Below, piece after piece: positions 42,896 through 53,555 of a stretch of 64,000 nt of DNA. Under the pieces are notes generated by a model. It worked only from the letters and a program-made list of their open reading frames with translations. It had not been told where the DNA came from and did not search any database. The stretch is from Adineta ricciae (Eukaryota; Rotifera; Eurotatoria; Adinetida; Adinetidae). The position numbers and the translations under genes are program-made. Location of the stretch: NCBI GenBank assembly GCA_905250025.1, contig CAJNOJ010000098.1:1-64000 (forward strand), read 5' to 3'. Numbering within the stretch: the stretch's first letter is position 1; each line of letters begins with the position of its first letter.

Positions 42896-44140
42896 TCATA
42901 AACGACTCAAANGAAATGTATCGTTCCGAAAATAACAAACTGTGTTATTGATATGAATTTTGAATGCTTTTTGAAAATAACGATCATAACGAGAATTATT
43001 GTAGCATATGTATGGGTATCGAAAGTCTTGTGATTGATTTTTAATAAAAGCAAAGTAGATATGACTAAATAGGACTGGGACAGCAGGAAAGAAAACCAAA
43101 TTAGAACATTCGTCGTTTATAATTTCAATACAGTCGTCAAGTAGACAAAATCGTGAACAGTACGTGTAATTAAGAAGTTCGAAATCAATTCTACACTTAA
43201 GTGCATTCCAACAGGAATCAGATATAGAATTGCCTTGAACGGAAAAGATTGATTTGAGAACATTGCTTTGGCGAGACCTACAATCACTTGTTAGAGCGTT
43301 CTGTTGACATCGGATATCTTCACAATCAAATGACGGTTCATGCAACATACATAGTTTTTGTCTGAACACATCGTAATAACTGTCAAATTCATCAAGACAT
43401 TCGACAACATTAATGTTATCTTGAACAAATATTCGAGGAACACACTGACCATTTGGACATTGAAATTCCGTATCTTTACATTGATTCATTTCTAATTGCC
43501 AACAATGTTCTTCATCGATTTCACTGTCAATGCAGTCAACTTGTCTATTACAAATTTCAGTCCAATCCAAACAAATCGGGTAAGGACCGCGATTACATTG
43601 TAAATGTTCGTAGCAGGTCACACTGTCCGTTGGGAAAAGATATCGTTTATAAATATCATAAATAATCTCGTGTAATGATGAATAGTTCGAGTTGAAATCA
43701 TAGAATTCATATTGGCACATAGGGCCAAACCTGGGAAGTGTACAATTATAGAAAGTTTTTTCTCTTAATGTTGTTGATTTGTATAATTGATTTAAGTACA
43801 ATTGATAATTTTCGACGGTGTCAATTGGTGCTGACCAGAGATACAACTGATCGCTTGTTATATTTTGTTTTGCTAGATCAACAAAACTAAATTTCGAAGA
43901 GGAATCATCGTTTATCACGTGGACTTTTTCGGACAACTCGTCCATACAGTATGAGATCATTTGATAATAAAACTCCTTGTTATCAACAGTGGCAAGAACG
44001 CGTAAGCAATTGTGTTTCACTGTAATTTTATTGTTTTCTTCAATACTACTTACCGAATCTGTATGATAAAGATTGATTTGAGGTGTAGCAGCAGTCAAAT
44101 GTACGAACATTGCACATATACATAACCCTATGTGTGTCAT
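42896..44140 (-). CDS. LDL-receptor class A ectodomain, N-terminal part of the same 7TM receptor
   Basis: Starts with a clear signal peptide (MTHIGLCICAMFVHLTAATP). It contains LDLa-type cysteine modules (CLDWTEICNRQVDCIDSEID and CKDTEFQCPNGQCVPRIFV) and many further cysteines and N-glycosylation sequons, so it is extracellular. The ORF ends four codons after an ambiguous base, N, at 42912 (FRNDTF?LSRL stop). About 200 bp then separate it from the EGF/7TM frame. Together the two ORFs make a normal LDLa-EGF-7TM receptor of about 1,000 aa. The break may be an assembly error at the N, an unresolved intron, or true decay. Confidence 0.7.
   Translation of the reverse strand: MTHIGLCICAMFVHLTAATPQINLYHTDSVSSIEENNKITVKHNCLRVLATVDNKEFYYQMISYCMDELSEKVHVINDDSSSKFSFVDLAKQNITSDQLYLWSAPIDTVENYQLYLNQLYKSTTLREKTFYNCTLPRFGPMCQYEFYDFNSNYSSLHEIIYDIYKRYLFPTDSVTCYEHLQCNRGPYPICLDWTEICNRQVDCIDSEIDEEHCWQLEMNQCKDTEFQCPNGQCVPRIFVQDNINVVECLDEFDSYYDVFRQKLCMLHEPSFDCEDIRCQQNALTSDCRSRQSNVLKSIFSVQGNSISDSCWNALKCRIDFELLNYTYCSRFCLLDDCIEIINDECSNLVFFPAVPVLFSHIYFAFIKNQSQDFRYPYICYNNSRYDRYFQKAFKIHINNTVCYFRNDTFXLSRL
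42912..42912. other. Ambiguous base (N)
   Basis: The only undetermined base noticed in the window, located a few codons before the frame break of the receptor gene. Confidence 0.95.
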
Positions 44141-44626
44141 TTTTTGAATGGAAAGCTAAACTGCTCACAATACGCTACGTAAAAATGGAAATGTAGGAGA
44201 TATTAAATCTATGTTTAAATGCATGACAAAATATAAAATAAAATTGTTAGTTCCTGCTTTATATAGTTACTGACGTAAATCCCATTTTAACGACAAAAAA
44301 AATCATAAACCAGGTGCGTTGTCATTATAGAATGGAAATAGTTCAGCGAAATAAGGGTAATAACAATTGTTCTTGTGACGTAGGAGAATTTATTAATACC
44401 GTAGAAATTTCGTGCAAATTGAAGCATATTGTGAAACACAAACGTAATCGTACAACCGCTAGATAGCGACATCAGGTCAGAAAAAAAGATTGTATGAGAT
44501 TATAGAACACTATGTGCCAATGGATATTTTTTCTCTCAATTGTTTTCATTAGACGCTCCATCATAAAAACAATAATCATGCTTTTATTCACATGTTGTAC
44601 TTCAACTAGTTAAGAACATTTCTACA
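44141..44626. other. Divergent promoter region
   Basis: Lies between the receptor start (minus) and the unknown gene starting at 44627 (plus). No coding exon recognised. Confidence 0.4.
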
Positions 44627-45373
44627 ATGAATATCGACCATAAAATCATTCAAAACTTGACCTCGTTGTTTGTCAATAGTAGTGAATCTGCAGAAACTCA
44701 AGTGTATGTACTGGCAGTAGGTACTATAAAGCGTGATTTAGAACGTGCATCAACATCCATTCAAAGTCAAACTGTACACAAACGTATACTTGATAAAAAC
44801 ATTGAAATTATTGATGGTGTCGAATATCTACGGATTTTACTTGATCATCATATCAAGCATGAGGTTTTGCTTCATGACGCCTTTTCCAGGACGCAGGAAT
44901 GGGGATCTATACATACGTTCTACGTCAAAGTAATAGGTTCACACACTGTTGCTTATGGTGCAGCGGCTCTACTTGGTCAGATACTTCAACAATATGCTAT
45001 TGGAATCTATCATCCTATCACCGACGAAGATCGCCAAATGGTAAATTCAAAGCAAGATGAAAAATTATCAGAAACTCTACATCAGTATTTTGCAGTACAT
45101 TCAGATAGTGTTCTTTCGGACGATAAAATTCTGACGATAACCAAACGAGTTTGCGAACGGTTTCCACAATTGTCTGGACAGCTCGATTTCCTGGGACAAT
45201 CAATTGAGTTCCATGATTTTCATTCATCATTCAAAGGTACAGGTGCACAAATAGAAGAGATTCTACAAGACAATTTTCAAGAGATCTTTCAAGTTAAAAG
45301 ACAATTGTCGAAAAGTACTGTTTTGACAAAATACGATTACCAAGAAGCAATCAACGCACTGAGTGCTTCTTAA
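44627..45373 (+). CDS. Uncharacterised 248-aa protein
   Basis: An intact single-exon ORF, MNIDHKIIQNLTSLFVNSSE to NALSAS. Composition is soluble and mostly helical, with no signal peptide. The only hydrophobic stretch (HTVAYGAAALLGQILQQYAI) is amphipathic and probably not a membrane span. I recognise no family or motif. Base composition resembles neighbouring genes. Length and clean frame support a real gene despite the absence of introns. Confidence 0.6.
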   Translation: MNIDHKIIQNLTSLFVNSSESAETQVYVLAVGTIKRDLERASTSIQSQTVHKRILDKNIEIIDGVEYLRILLDHHIKHEVLLHDAFSRTQEWGSIHTFYVKVIGSHTVAYGAAALLGQILQQYAIGIYHPITDEDRQMVNSKQDEKLSETLHQYFAVHSDSVLSDDKILTITKRVCERFPQLSGQLDFLGQSIEFHDFHSSFKGTGAQIEEILQDNFQEIFQVKRQLSKSTVLTKYDYQEAINALSAS

Positions 45374-45609
45374 GAACGTGCGAACTTTACACTTTTCAAC
45401 GTTTTTTATTTTCGATACAAGAACTACACACTTCGACTACTGTTTAGAATTAGTCCACAGTAGTTCCTATTTGAATGTATACCATGTTATCTTTTCTTTC
45501 GTCATTTTCATAAAGAAAGAAATAAGGAATTAACAGTAACACTTTCATTTAACACGAATAAAAGTAGGTAAATTCATCTAGATAATGACGCAGTTCTCAG
45601 AGCATGTCT

Positions 45610-46038
45610 TTATCGTAACAAAGCTTGTTTGAATTTTTTATATTCAAATAAGTCTGGATGATGTGTATCGATGACATACATATTTGTAGGCAGAATTTCA
45701 TTCCCATTCAAATTTTTTCTAATATTCTTTTTAACTTCGGATTCTTCTATTTTTCGACGTTTCCAACTCTCACAATCTATTTTCGCTTTACTACGAACGA
45801 GGAAAACCGGAACGTTCCAATCTGTGGTTTCTTTAACGATGTTATGTTCGGCTTCTGTAAGTCTTCCGGCTGCCAGTATAAAATCAGGAATGCCACGAAG
45901 TAAGTTGTTGGGTAATGACTTTTCCGCACCACTATTACTCGTCATTACTGTCTGATTTTGAGAATTGTTCAAACTAAATTTTGTTCGATTCTCACGCTTT
46001 TCATGTGTTTTGCTATGCGAACGTGAATATGATCCCAT
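45610..46038 (-). pseudogene. IRG-like (immunity-related) GTPase remnant
   Basis: A 142-aa frame whose latter two thirds resemble the second half of an IRG/p47 GTPase domain: IPDFILAAGRLTEAEHNIV, then VPVFLVRSKAKIDCESWKRR (the place of the guanine-specificity TKxD-type motif), KNIRKNLNG and MYVIDTHHPDLFEYKKFKQA. The P-loop GxxxxGKS and switch region expected upstream are absent. The N-terminal 50 residues (MGSYSRSHSKTHEKRENRTK) are low-complexity. It therefore looks like a truncated copy. IRG proteins act in cell-autonomous immunity in vertebrates. Family assignment is by motif memory and moderate; no linked exon with a P-loop was found up to 46300. Confidence 0.45.
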
Positions 46039-47104
46039 CCATATACCTGTGCAGCCGTAACATGCTCTTCATTCTAAAAATGAACGTACCTATTGTGATA
46101 TAAATCGGTAGTAATATCTACATACAGCGGTGAAGTTCGTTTAATGTGCATCTTATTCCATATTACACGAGCCCAATGTTCTTGGCCACCGAGTGAAATT
46201 GCATAATATTCGCTTCCTTGAAACAGAGTCGAGATATATTCAAATATATTACTATTTTTAACTGAACCAAAAATAGTTTCGAACAGATTACGTCAGTGAC
46301 AGACGAATCTGCAGCAAGAACAAGCATTTAGAAGTCGTTTCCTGCTACAGAAAACTATTTGACTCGTTCAGTCATCATTGTCAACATAGTTTTCTTCAAT
46401 GAATGTCTAAAATTAATCAATCTCGCTCTCATCGATCACTTACGCCTAACCAACTCTATGGGTACCCTCAATATATAATCCATTTTTTATTTTCATTTGA
46501 AGCAAAAATATGAGTTGACTTTCAATCTGCCCAAGAGGTTCACAGACAATGATCGGACGAAAATAGATCGAAACAAGTTCTCTTCGTGCTCGATGGATGT
46601 CCGTAGAGACATATAAGGAGCATTTGATTAATTATTGTCACTATTGGCATACAGAATAGCACTGACTATTCGTTTTTTATTCGAAATGAAGTGAAGCTTA
46701 ATATGATTGTTTATATTGAAAATGAGTTTAAATCAAGCTTGTGTGGTAGGTGATTGATTGTTAAAATACTCATTACAACGATTCATTGATTCCATTAGCT
46801 ATTTCTCAATAGTGTCCTATGTACATTGGTGAAATAGATTGATTCTGGTTTTTTTATATTCTTTGGCAATTATTTCTGATTTAACCAAAGACGAATTTTC
46901 ATGTTCATCGTTGCAAGCGGTGAATAATAATGAAACAGGACGAACTTATAATTTATAAACGAGTAATCTACGATTCAAAAATTGTATTGTATCAAAAACG
47001 TCCTATAAAATGAATATAAAAAAAGAGGCAGCAAGATATCCAGCACGCTCAATTCAATTCCTGATTGATAAAAGCTGCACAAAAAAAATAACGAGAAAAT
47101 GATT
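46039..47104. other. Intergenic region with one exon-like block
   Basis: An open minus-strand stretch at about 46080-46250 (ISTLFQGSEYYAISLGGQEH, HIKRTSPLYVDITTDLYHN) ending at a donor-like GTACG could be an exon, but I cannot join it convincingly to either side. The rest has no recognisable feature. Confidence 0.3.
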
Positions 47105-47978
47105 TTAGAATAGATCTATGATGCGTTTAAAAATGTTACGTGTTTCTGTCGGCGGGTAATGAACGCATGAACGATGGTGGAGATAAGCACCATGCCTTTT
47201 AATACCTGCATAAGATACCAAGCATTGCCAACAAAATTCATGTTTACATTTAGCACATGTCATATGATCGCAACCTTCATTCTTTTCGATATGTGCATGG
47301 CATTTTGGACATGCTTTTGTATTGCCATTGATCCAACGTTCACTAGCGTGTTGTTGACCAGCATTCCGAGGCATGTCATACTCTTCACAAGTCATTCCTT
47401 CGTGCCACGGAGATCGATGTTTGAAACAAGTTGATTTCTGACAATTAGTACATATGACAGTCATATTCATAGTGCCACCTTCATTTAATTGACCGGAACC
47501 ACATCCATGAGCACACCAAATGAATTCCGGATGTTGTTCGAGTGATCGATCAAGATTTAATTTGGCGAAACGTTCATAGAGAGCATCATCATCGTTGCAA
47601 ATAAGTATTTGTTTAACTGTAACATGTGGTAAAGGGGCAGAACATTCTGGACATTGGATATCTATGGCAATATTCCAAGTATTGCGTACATATTCATACA
47701 TGCAAATATCACATATTGTCCGAGTTGGATGTGAGCAGTTCGTACTAGCATATACTTCGTATTCTTGTATTGGTTTTAGTTCCAAACAAACAGTACATGA
47801 TCGTTCAGATAAGGCTGCGACAGATTTTTTCGATCTGTACAGAGAAAAGAAGCGATTTCGTTGACTATTAAGTACTGAACATAACTTACATTTGCGTTTC
47901 GTAGGGAATTGGAACTTCTACGGGATTTTGAAGTTTTTCAAATGATTCTGAGATTGGTGATAATTGTGATATAGCCAT
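47105..47978 (-). CDS. RBR-type (RING1-IBR-RING2) E3 ubiquitin ligase
   Basis: Two exons, 47890-47978 and 47105-47834, with a 55-nt intron, give 272 aa starting MAISQLSPISESFEKLQNPV. RING1 reads CTVCLELK...NCSHPTRTICDICMYEYV...IQCPEC. The IBR includes WCAHGCGSGQ and ICTNCQKSTCFKHRSPWHEG. RING2 reads CPKCHAHIEKNEGCDHMTC then CKHEFCWQC, and the catalytic cysteine is the one in EGCDHM. RBR ligases accept ubiquitin on this cysteine before passing it to the substrate. There is no UBA, Ariadne or Ubl domain, so the protein is a minimal RBR module and the substrate is unknown. No transmembrane segment is visible. Confidence 0.9.
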
Positions 47979-48572
47979 AAGTAAAATTGATTGATGATTT
48001 CTGTTGAGTAGTCGACCTTATTTAAATCATCTTGCATCATTTTGTATATGCGTCACCGATTCATTTTTTTCGTTTTCTCTATGTTCGGTATGCAAAAAAG
48101 TAAAACATTTGTCAATGTGACTCATTTTTCGTTAGAATATGCCACATTGGCAAAGAACAATCATTCCTTATGCATTCATATTGATTGAATTACTCAGCAA
48201 TGATTTACTACGTCAGTACGAAAGAAATCGATCGAATTTCTTGAATACAAATCCTGTAACATCTCGAATGTCACGTACTAAAAATGAGTTTTGCTCTACA
48301 TAGCTCACAATATAGTTCTAGCAAGTCTAATCTTATCAGTTTGACTCATATTTAGTAAGCAATATGGAAAAAACCTCATTTCATATGCCTTTGCATTTCA
48401 GCATTCGTGCAATAGGATCGAACTATAAAAGTTAAATTCCATTTGGAATTCGACGTGAGCGTAACATAAAATTGTTCCTGAAAATATTATCACATTCTCA
48501 TTTTATTTTCAAAAGATTAAAAAAGAAATGCACGATGATTTGAAATTACTTGAAGGAGAAAAAATCGAACAA
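47979..48572. other. Intergenic region upstream of the RBR gene
   Basis: About 590 bp, AT-rich, without recognisable coding or RNA features. Confidence 0.4.
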
Positions 48573-48937
48573 TTATTTTTTCCATGGGCGTACTGCCAGT
48601 AAAACAATGAAAACAATAACAACCAAAACAATTAGAACTAAATTCAATGATCAAACGAGCACGAATTTCTTTTTTTGGTTGTAAGAAAAGCCAACTTACT
48701 TATGAAAATTGTTAGTTTGCGATTTTTCCATTTCATTCGTTGTTGTACATGTCTGCCTGAATCGTGAAAATGGTGCGATGATGCACTCAAATCATGAGCA
48801 CGTTCAGTTAACACATCTAACCGATCATCGCGATCGACTAGTTTCTCAATAGTGACTTTTAACACATTGGTAGTTTTTGTTACATCAGTACGTAAGGCAA
48901 TTAGGTTATCCGCTGCACTATAGCGTGAATCAGTCAT
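48573..48937 (-). CDS. VAMP/synaptobrevin-type R-SNARE
   Basis: Exons 48700-48937 and 48573-48637 join to 100 aa from the ATG of MTDSRYSAADNLIALRTDV. The SNARE motif continues through VLKVTIEKLVDRDDRLDVL (zero-layer Arg in VDRDDRL) to DSGRHVQQRMKWKNRKLTIF. The second exon encodes the tail anchor, ILIVLVVIVFIVLLAV, and a short RPWKK lumenal end. R-SNAREs on vesicles pair with target-membrane SNAREs to drive fusion. An in-frame ATG ten codons upstream (MIHLSTFPFE) is possible but less likely, since the MTDS start gives a normal VAMP length. Confidence 0.9.
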
Positions 48938-49167
48938 CTCAAAAGGAAAAGTAGACAAATGTATCACAAAGAATAAGGAGAGTACGAATGATGACGAAAG
49001 ATAAGAATTGATAAAGAATAAATAAATTTCGTGATGATATAATTTGAAGCAAAATATAGAGGCAAAAAAAGACAGTGTAAAGTCTATTTATTACTCATAG
49101 GACATTATGAATAATGATGAAAGAAAAAACAAACTTTTGAGATCAATTTACATGGTATTTTCAATAA

Positions 49168-51908
49168 TTATGCATCGATTATTATAGTTGAACTAAGATC
49201 GGCTGGATCCGACGAGTCTAAAAGAAAATATCAATCGAATTGTTTTTGGAAAAAAGTATATAAACAAGAATTGCCTTGCAAAGACTTTTCCTCAAAGAGC
49301 AAAGCGATAATCAACAAAAAGAAACTACCTTTGAAAAAATCGTCTCGCTATGAAAAATATTTCAGGTTATTGTTAGTAAGAAAATATTTTATATTTACCT
49401 GGACGAACAGACGGTTCAGGCTGAGTATCTATCAGAGGATCGTCAGTATTGGAAATCAGTGGACGAGTTTCTATAGAAGTCAATGTATTTCTTTCCAGAC
49501 GAAATTCTTTTGACGCCATCAAATTTACAAACCTGAAATCATTGGATCATCACTATAGAGATTATTTGCTGCCATTGCTCTTGCTGATCTTAAACCATAT
49601 TTCTCTTCCAGTTCTCTTCTTCGATCTCGACGTTGCGTTGCCGTGGTTGTATTCGCCAACGTATCAACTCCACCATAATTTCGACGCTCTGAACAAAATA
49701 CAATCTTCAAGTATACAAAACTGCTCCTGAGATCTGATAATGTCACCTCTTGCCATTAAGCTCTTTCCATCTTCAACATATTCAGTTGAAACATCGTCAT
49801 CATCGAAAAATTGTCGAAAACCACAAGCATGTAAACATCTTGAACCCAGTCGAAAAAACGTTCCAAAACTTAATAGACATATTAACATTGGAAAGTAAAA
49901 GTTGAATCCGACCGACACAATTTTGATTGCTGTCAAATGGCCCATAATCTATCAAATAAAAACAGGCATGAAAGAAATTCCATGTTTTTCAATCTACCGA
50001 TGTGAATGCTGTTTCTTCGTGGTCAATTTTATGTGTGATAGCTTGGTCCAAATGAATCATACCAAGAAAATTATAGCACAATGGTGCAGTTAAACGGCAA
50101 AGAAATGTTGCTGCAAATATCAAACTGTTTTCATCCGTTAAATGGTACAATGACAGATAGAAATAATTTAATATACGAATACGAAAGATTGTATAATATG
50201 CACATAAACATAAATATGCAATACTTAAACAACAGAATATCTAAAGCAAAGAAAACAATCGATTTCAATTTTCAATGATTGATTTCTTACTTCGATCGTC
50301 AAATATGAATAATGTCGACTTGCAGCTGTAACACATTGTGCGAAGATAGACAGAACAGGTGAAGTACTGAAAAAGGTCATTTCCGACCAGATCACCAACA
50401 ATGATATTATGCCGAGTCCAATACCAAGAAGGCGAAGTCCCCACGGACGGAGAAAACAATGAGTGTACCATTCTAAAAACAGCAAGTACAAAACAGAGTG
50501 TTCATTTTTGGTTAATTGACTTACCTAGTTTAGGATGTTTATCGAATAATTTTCGTCTTAACCATGTGGCTGATGATGGATTGGTTCGAACGAATTCATG
50601 ATTCGTATTTTCAGCGTTTTTGACAATATCCTCAAAATAGAAGGCCTCATTGATTTGTCGAGTCCATGATACTTGTACACGATTATGGACGTGAATATTG
50701 GTTTTTAATCGTTCGTGTAACTTAATTCATTGTTTTTCTTTTTCATTATCATCAGTAAAACGATTCGGAATCGATATACGATTATTTGCGTAATCATTCA
50801 GTGTCAATTGAATTCGATTGGAATATTGTTCAGGTACGATTTGGATTATCTGTTCGAGACATGGACGTAATGGATCAGTAGTTTTGATTTGCATACAAAA
50901 TTTGATGACATCATCGATCAACGAATCTAAACGCTCTTCAACATCCACTTTTTCATTGTAAAGTCGGGATAACTTAAATTGTGTGTGTGCAAGCATATAA
51001 CTTGTTCGAGAATGATTGTAAATATTCTTCGGAACTTGAACAAGACCATAGCCAAGCATCAAAACAAGAAGAAATAAACCCCAAGTTGTACTAGCCGCAA
51101 CCAATGTTGCCTAAATTGAGCAGAGGAAAAGAACGATTTGGGGAATACTGAATAGTTATGTGTACCGTAAAACTTGACGAATCCATTGTAACTTTTGTTG
51201 CTACATAAATTACGAGAACAATGAAAATCAATAGTAGCGTTCCATAGAAAATTAAATTTGCTTTGATTGCATATCGAATTTTTCCTTTAATGGAAAATTC
51301 TCCTAGACATCATACGAAACATTATCGAACAGAAACATATTTCATCAAACTGACCTGTCTCACGGAATGATTGCATCAATGGCAAGATCAGCCTATAAGA
51401 GAAAACAAATTTTCGTACTAAAAGAATGTTTTTGTGTTTCTAAGTACCAAGTTAACACTTGTGATGTCCAAAACACGACTTGCCATAACACCGCATAGAC
51501 ATTCCGATCAACATAGGACCATGGTCGAGGACAAACTATAACTGTTGAATTATTCTGAAAAAGAAATATGTACTTTCAAACTTCAACCAGAATACCAAAG
51601 TTTACTATCAATGAGTTGTTGCTGGTCGGTGGTTTGACGGTGATTGGTTCTGGGTGCGTGACACAATCTCGATATATTGCCTAAGGATAATGAAGATAAG
51701 AATTAAAATCAATCAAAAAAGAAAATTCAATTACAAGCGATATGTCCAATGGAAGGATGAAAATAGTCAGTGTAGAAAAGAACCAAGCAATAAATACAGC
51801 GATGGTTGTAACTACATGCTGTCGACGATAGTTACCACAACGATAAAGGAAGATTAATGTGATTATCAGTGAAAAAATTATATTAAAAATAAATGCAATA
51901 CTAGACAT
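49168..51908 (-). CDS. LMBRD2: LMBR1 domain-containing protein 2 (polytopic membrane protein)
   Basis: Multi-exon minus-strand gene from MSSIAFIFNIIFSLIITLIF (51908) to ...SSTIIIDA (49168). Diagnostic segments are TWGLFLLVLMLGYGLVQVPK, FKLSRLYNEKVDVEERLDSL, DPLRPCLEQI, VSWTRQINEAFYFEDIVKNA, EWYTHCFLRPWGLRLLGIGL and the ERRNYGG region. Many hydrophobic spans fit the LMBR1 family of nine-pass membrane proteins; LMBRD2 has been linked to GPCR signalling. An in-frame TGA at 50727-50729 (after DDNEKEKQ, before IKLHERLKTN) interrupts an otherwise continuous exon. The closest GT-AG pair would remove 41 nt and break the frame, so splicing does not obviously remove it. It lies 41 bp downstream of the RPP25-like gene on the same strand. 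Confidence 0.85.
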
Positions 51909-51920
51909 TTTGGTTTTGAT

Positions 51921-51930
51921 CTGAAAACAA
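51921..51930 (-). promoter_or_regulatory. Candidate trans-splice acceptor before LMBRD2
   Basis: On the minus strand TTGTTTTCAG ends 12 bases before the LMBRD2 ATG, inside the 41-bp gap after the RPP25-like stop. There is no room for a promoter or cis donor in the gap. This matches the layout of a downstream operon gene processed by spliced-leader trans-splicing, which occurs in bdelloids. A cis donor inside the upstream gene is the alternative. Confidence 0.4.
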
Positions 51931-51949
51931 AGAGTGAGTATCTTTGATA

Positions 51950-52321
51950 TTATACTGAGTTCAAAGGAACTTTTGATAGAAGAACACAAATTGACGGAAT
52001 ATCTTTATTCAATTTGATCTTTTTTGTTATCGAGATTTTTTCATCTTTTGCCTTATAACCAATTTGTACATATTCATGAAATGTAAGATTAGATTCACGT
52101 TTGAGCATTTCAGCACATGCAATCGCTTTTGATATGCCATCGCCCGTTGCATTCCATGTGATTTGTTCAATTGAATTATCTGCTGAAGACAATTTACGTC
52201 GAACATAAGCAACCAAGTTTTTCGTTCTCGAACCAGCTTTAACTTGCATATGAAGACACGATGAATGAAGAATGTATGGTAATGGTAACGACTCTTTTAA
52301 TGAATGCTGCTCATTAGACAT
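51950..52321 (-). CDS. RPP25L: RPP25-like Alba-domain RNA-binding protein
   Basis: Single-exon 123-aa ORF from MSNEQHSLKESLPLPYILHS. The Alba fold is visible in HMQVKAGSRTKNLVAYVRRK, EQITWNATGDGISKAIACAE and MLKRESNLTFHEYVQIGYKA, with the lysine/glycine RNA-contact region GSRTKN. Alba proteins of the Rpp25 class are subunits of nuclear RNase P and MRP, which process tRNA and rRNA precursors. It ends 41 bp before LMBRD2 on the same strand, suggesting co-transcription. Confidence 0.85.
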   Translation of the reverse strand: MSNEQHSLKESLPLPYILHSSCLHMQVKAGSRTKNLVAYVRRKLSSADNSIEQITWNATGDGISKAIACAEMLKRESNLTFHEYVQIGYKAKDEKISITKKIKLNKDIPSICVLLSKVPLNSV

Positions 52322-53186
52322 GATTTAACGAAGACAAAAGATCTAAAATCGAATCGATTGTCAAGAAACGTAGTAGTGAGAAGTGAGTGTTCTTATTTTC
52401 AGTTAGGAGAACAAGTTGAAATGGAATCGAAGCTGTGAAGTACAACAAACTCTGATAAGAAAGTAGTTGCAATGTTAGTTTATCTTAAAATTCACCAATT
52501 CAGTGCAACACATCACGCGTACTGCGTATACGCATGAAGCGATGACTCATATCTCTACTCGAACAACCAATCAGTGAATATCTTGAATGTATTCCAACAA
52601 AATTGTCATAATTCACAGTTTTTTAAAGAAAAGACATGTATAGCAGATTATTCGAACATTTCGCAACGCTGATATTTGCAATCGAATAGATGGCGGTATC
52701 GAATGAGAACGATTTTTAATAAGCGTGTGGAGATTCTAAAATTTGCTTTGTGAATAAATATCATGGGAAACGAACATCTTTTTCCTCACGAATCAGTTGT
52801 GATCGCTGGAAGTGAAGAGTTCGTATTTGGATTACAATTGGTGTATCGCACAATCTGAGAATGTATTGAAATTAAATCGAACAAAAAACGTCGTTGGTAT
52901 ACTTTTCAACTGGACACGAATTTTCTTTTTGATATACTTTGTAGAAATATCTTCTCAGTCAGACTATGCAAACGATATTCATCCATTTAATTGAAAAAAT
53001 GAGCATTTTTGTGAACAATTCTATTGGAACATCATACAGTAATAGATGCTTATAATGATGGAATTGCAATCTGTAAAGTCAAATTGAAAATTAGTCTAAC
53101 AGCTTTTTTTATTGTAAATCAATATAACAAGAAAAATGAGAAGAAAAAGACAACGATTATATACGATTTTTAATTTACGACATCGT
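52322..53186. other. Intergenic region
   Basis: About 865 bp upstream of the RPP25-like gene. No recognisable gene; the 60-aa plus ORF at 52812 has no features of a real protein. Confidence 0.4.
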
Positions 53187-53555
53187 CTATATAAAATCAA
53201 TGATAATATCGTTACTATCAAAGCCTAATGTAGAATGCAATTGTTCACCACTTCCAATCCATGAATTGAACTGTTTGAATTCCCATGGATCATAGAATTG
53301 TGTTGGATTTGGTGCGCCTAGATCAATAAAGATATTTTCTTGGTAATTATAATAATCAGATGCAGCTTCGAAGTTCAATGGCACAGCTTTCAATGAGTCA
53401 ACTGCTTTTTGAAATTTTGGATCAAGGATTTGGCATTGCATAAGAAACTCGGGATCAATTTTTCCACCTACTCGTGCAGCAAATGCGACAACACTGCAAG
53501 CACATGGACATGCACTCGAGAATTGGTATGGTTCACAATGATATTGAGCAAACAT
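53187..53555 (-). CDS. Uncharacterised 122-aa protein
   Basis: Clean single-exon ORF: MFAQYHCEPYQFSSACPCAC, a short hydrophobic SVVAFAARVGG, then an acidic soluble region (NYQENIFIDLGAPNPTQFYD, SNDIIIDFI). Four cysteines cluster in the first 20 residues (C.....ACPCAC), possibly for metal or lipid attachment. I recognise no family. A TATATATATATGT tract near 53650 may be part of its promoter. Confidence 0.5.
   Translation of the reverse strand: MFAQYHCEPYQFSSACPCACSVVAFAARVGGKIDPEFLMQCQILDPKFQKAVDSLKAVPLNFEAASDYYNYQENIFIDLGAPNPTQFYDPWEFKQFNSWIGSGEQLHSTLGFDSNDIIIDFI

Noticed and set aside
50727..50767. A 41-nt intron removing the LMBRD2 stop codon
   Set aside because: GT and AG dinucleotides exist, but removing 41 nt shifts the frame out of the conserved downstream sequence.
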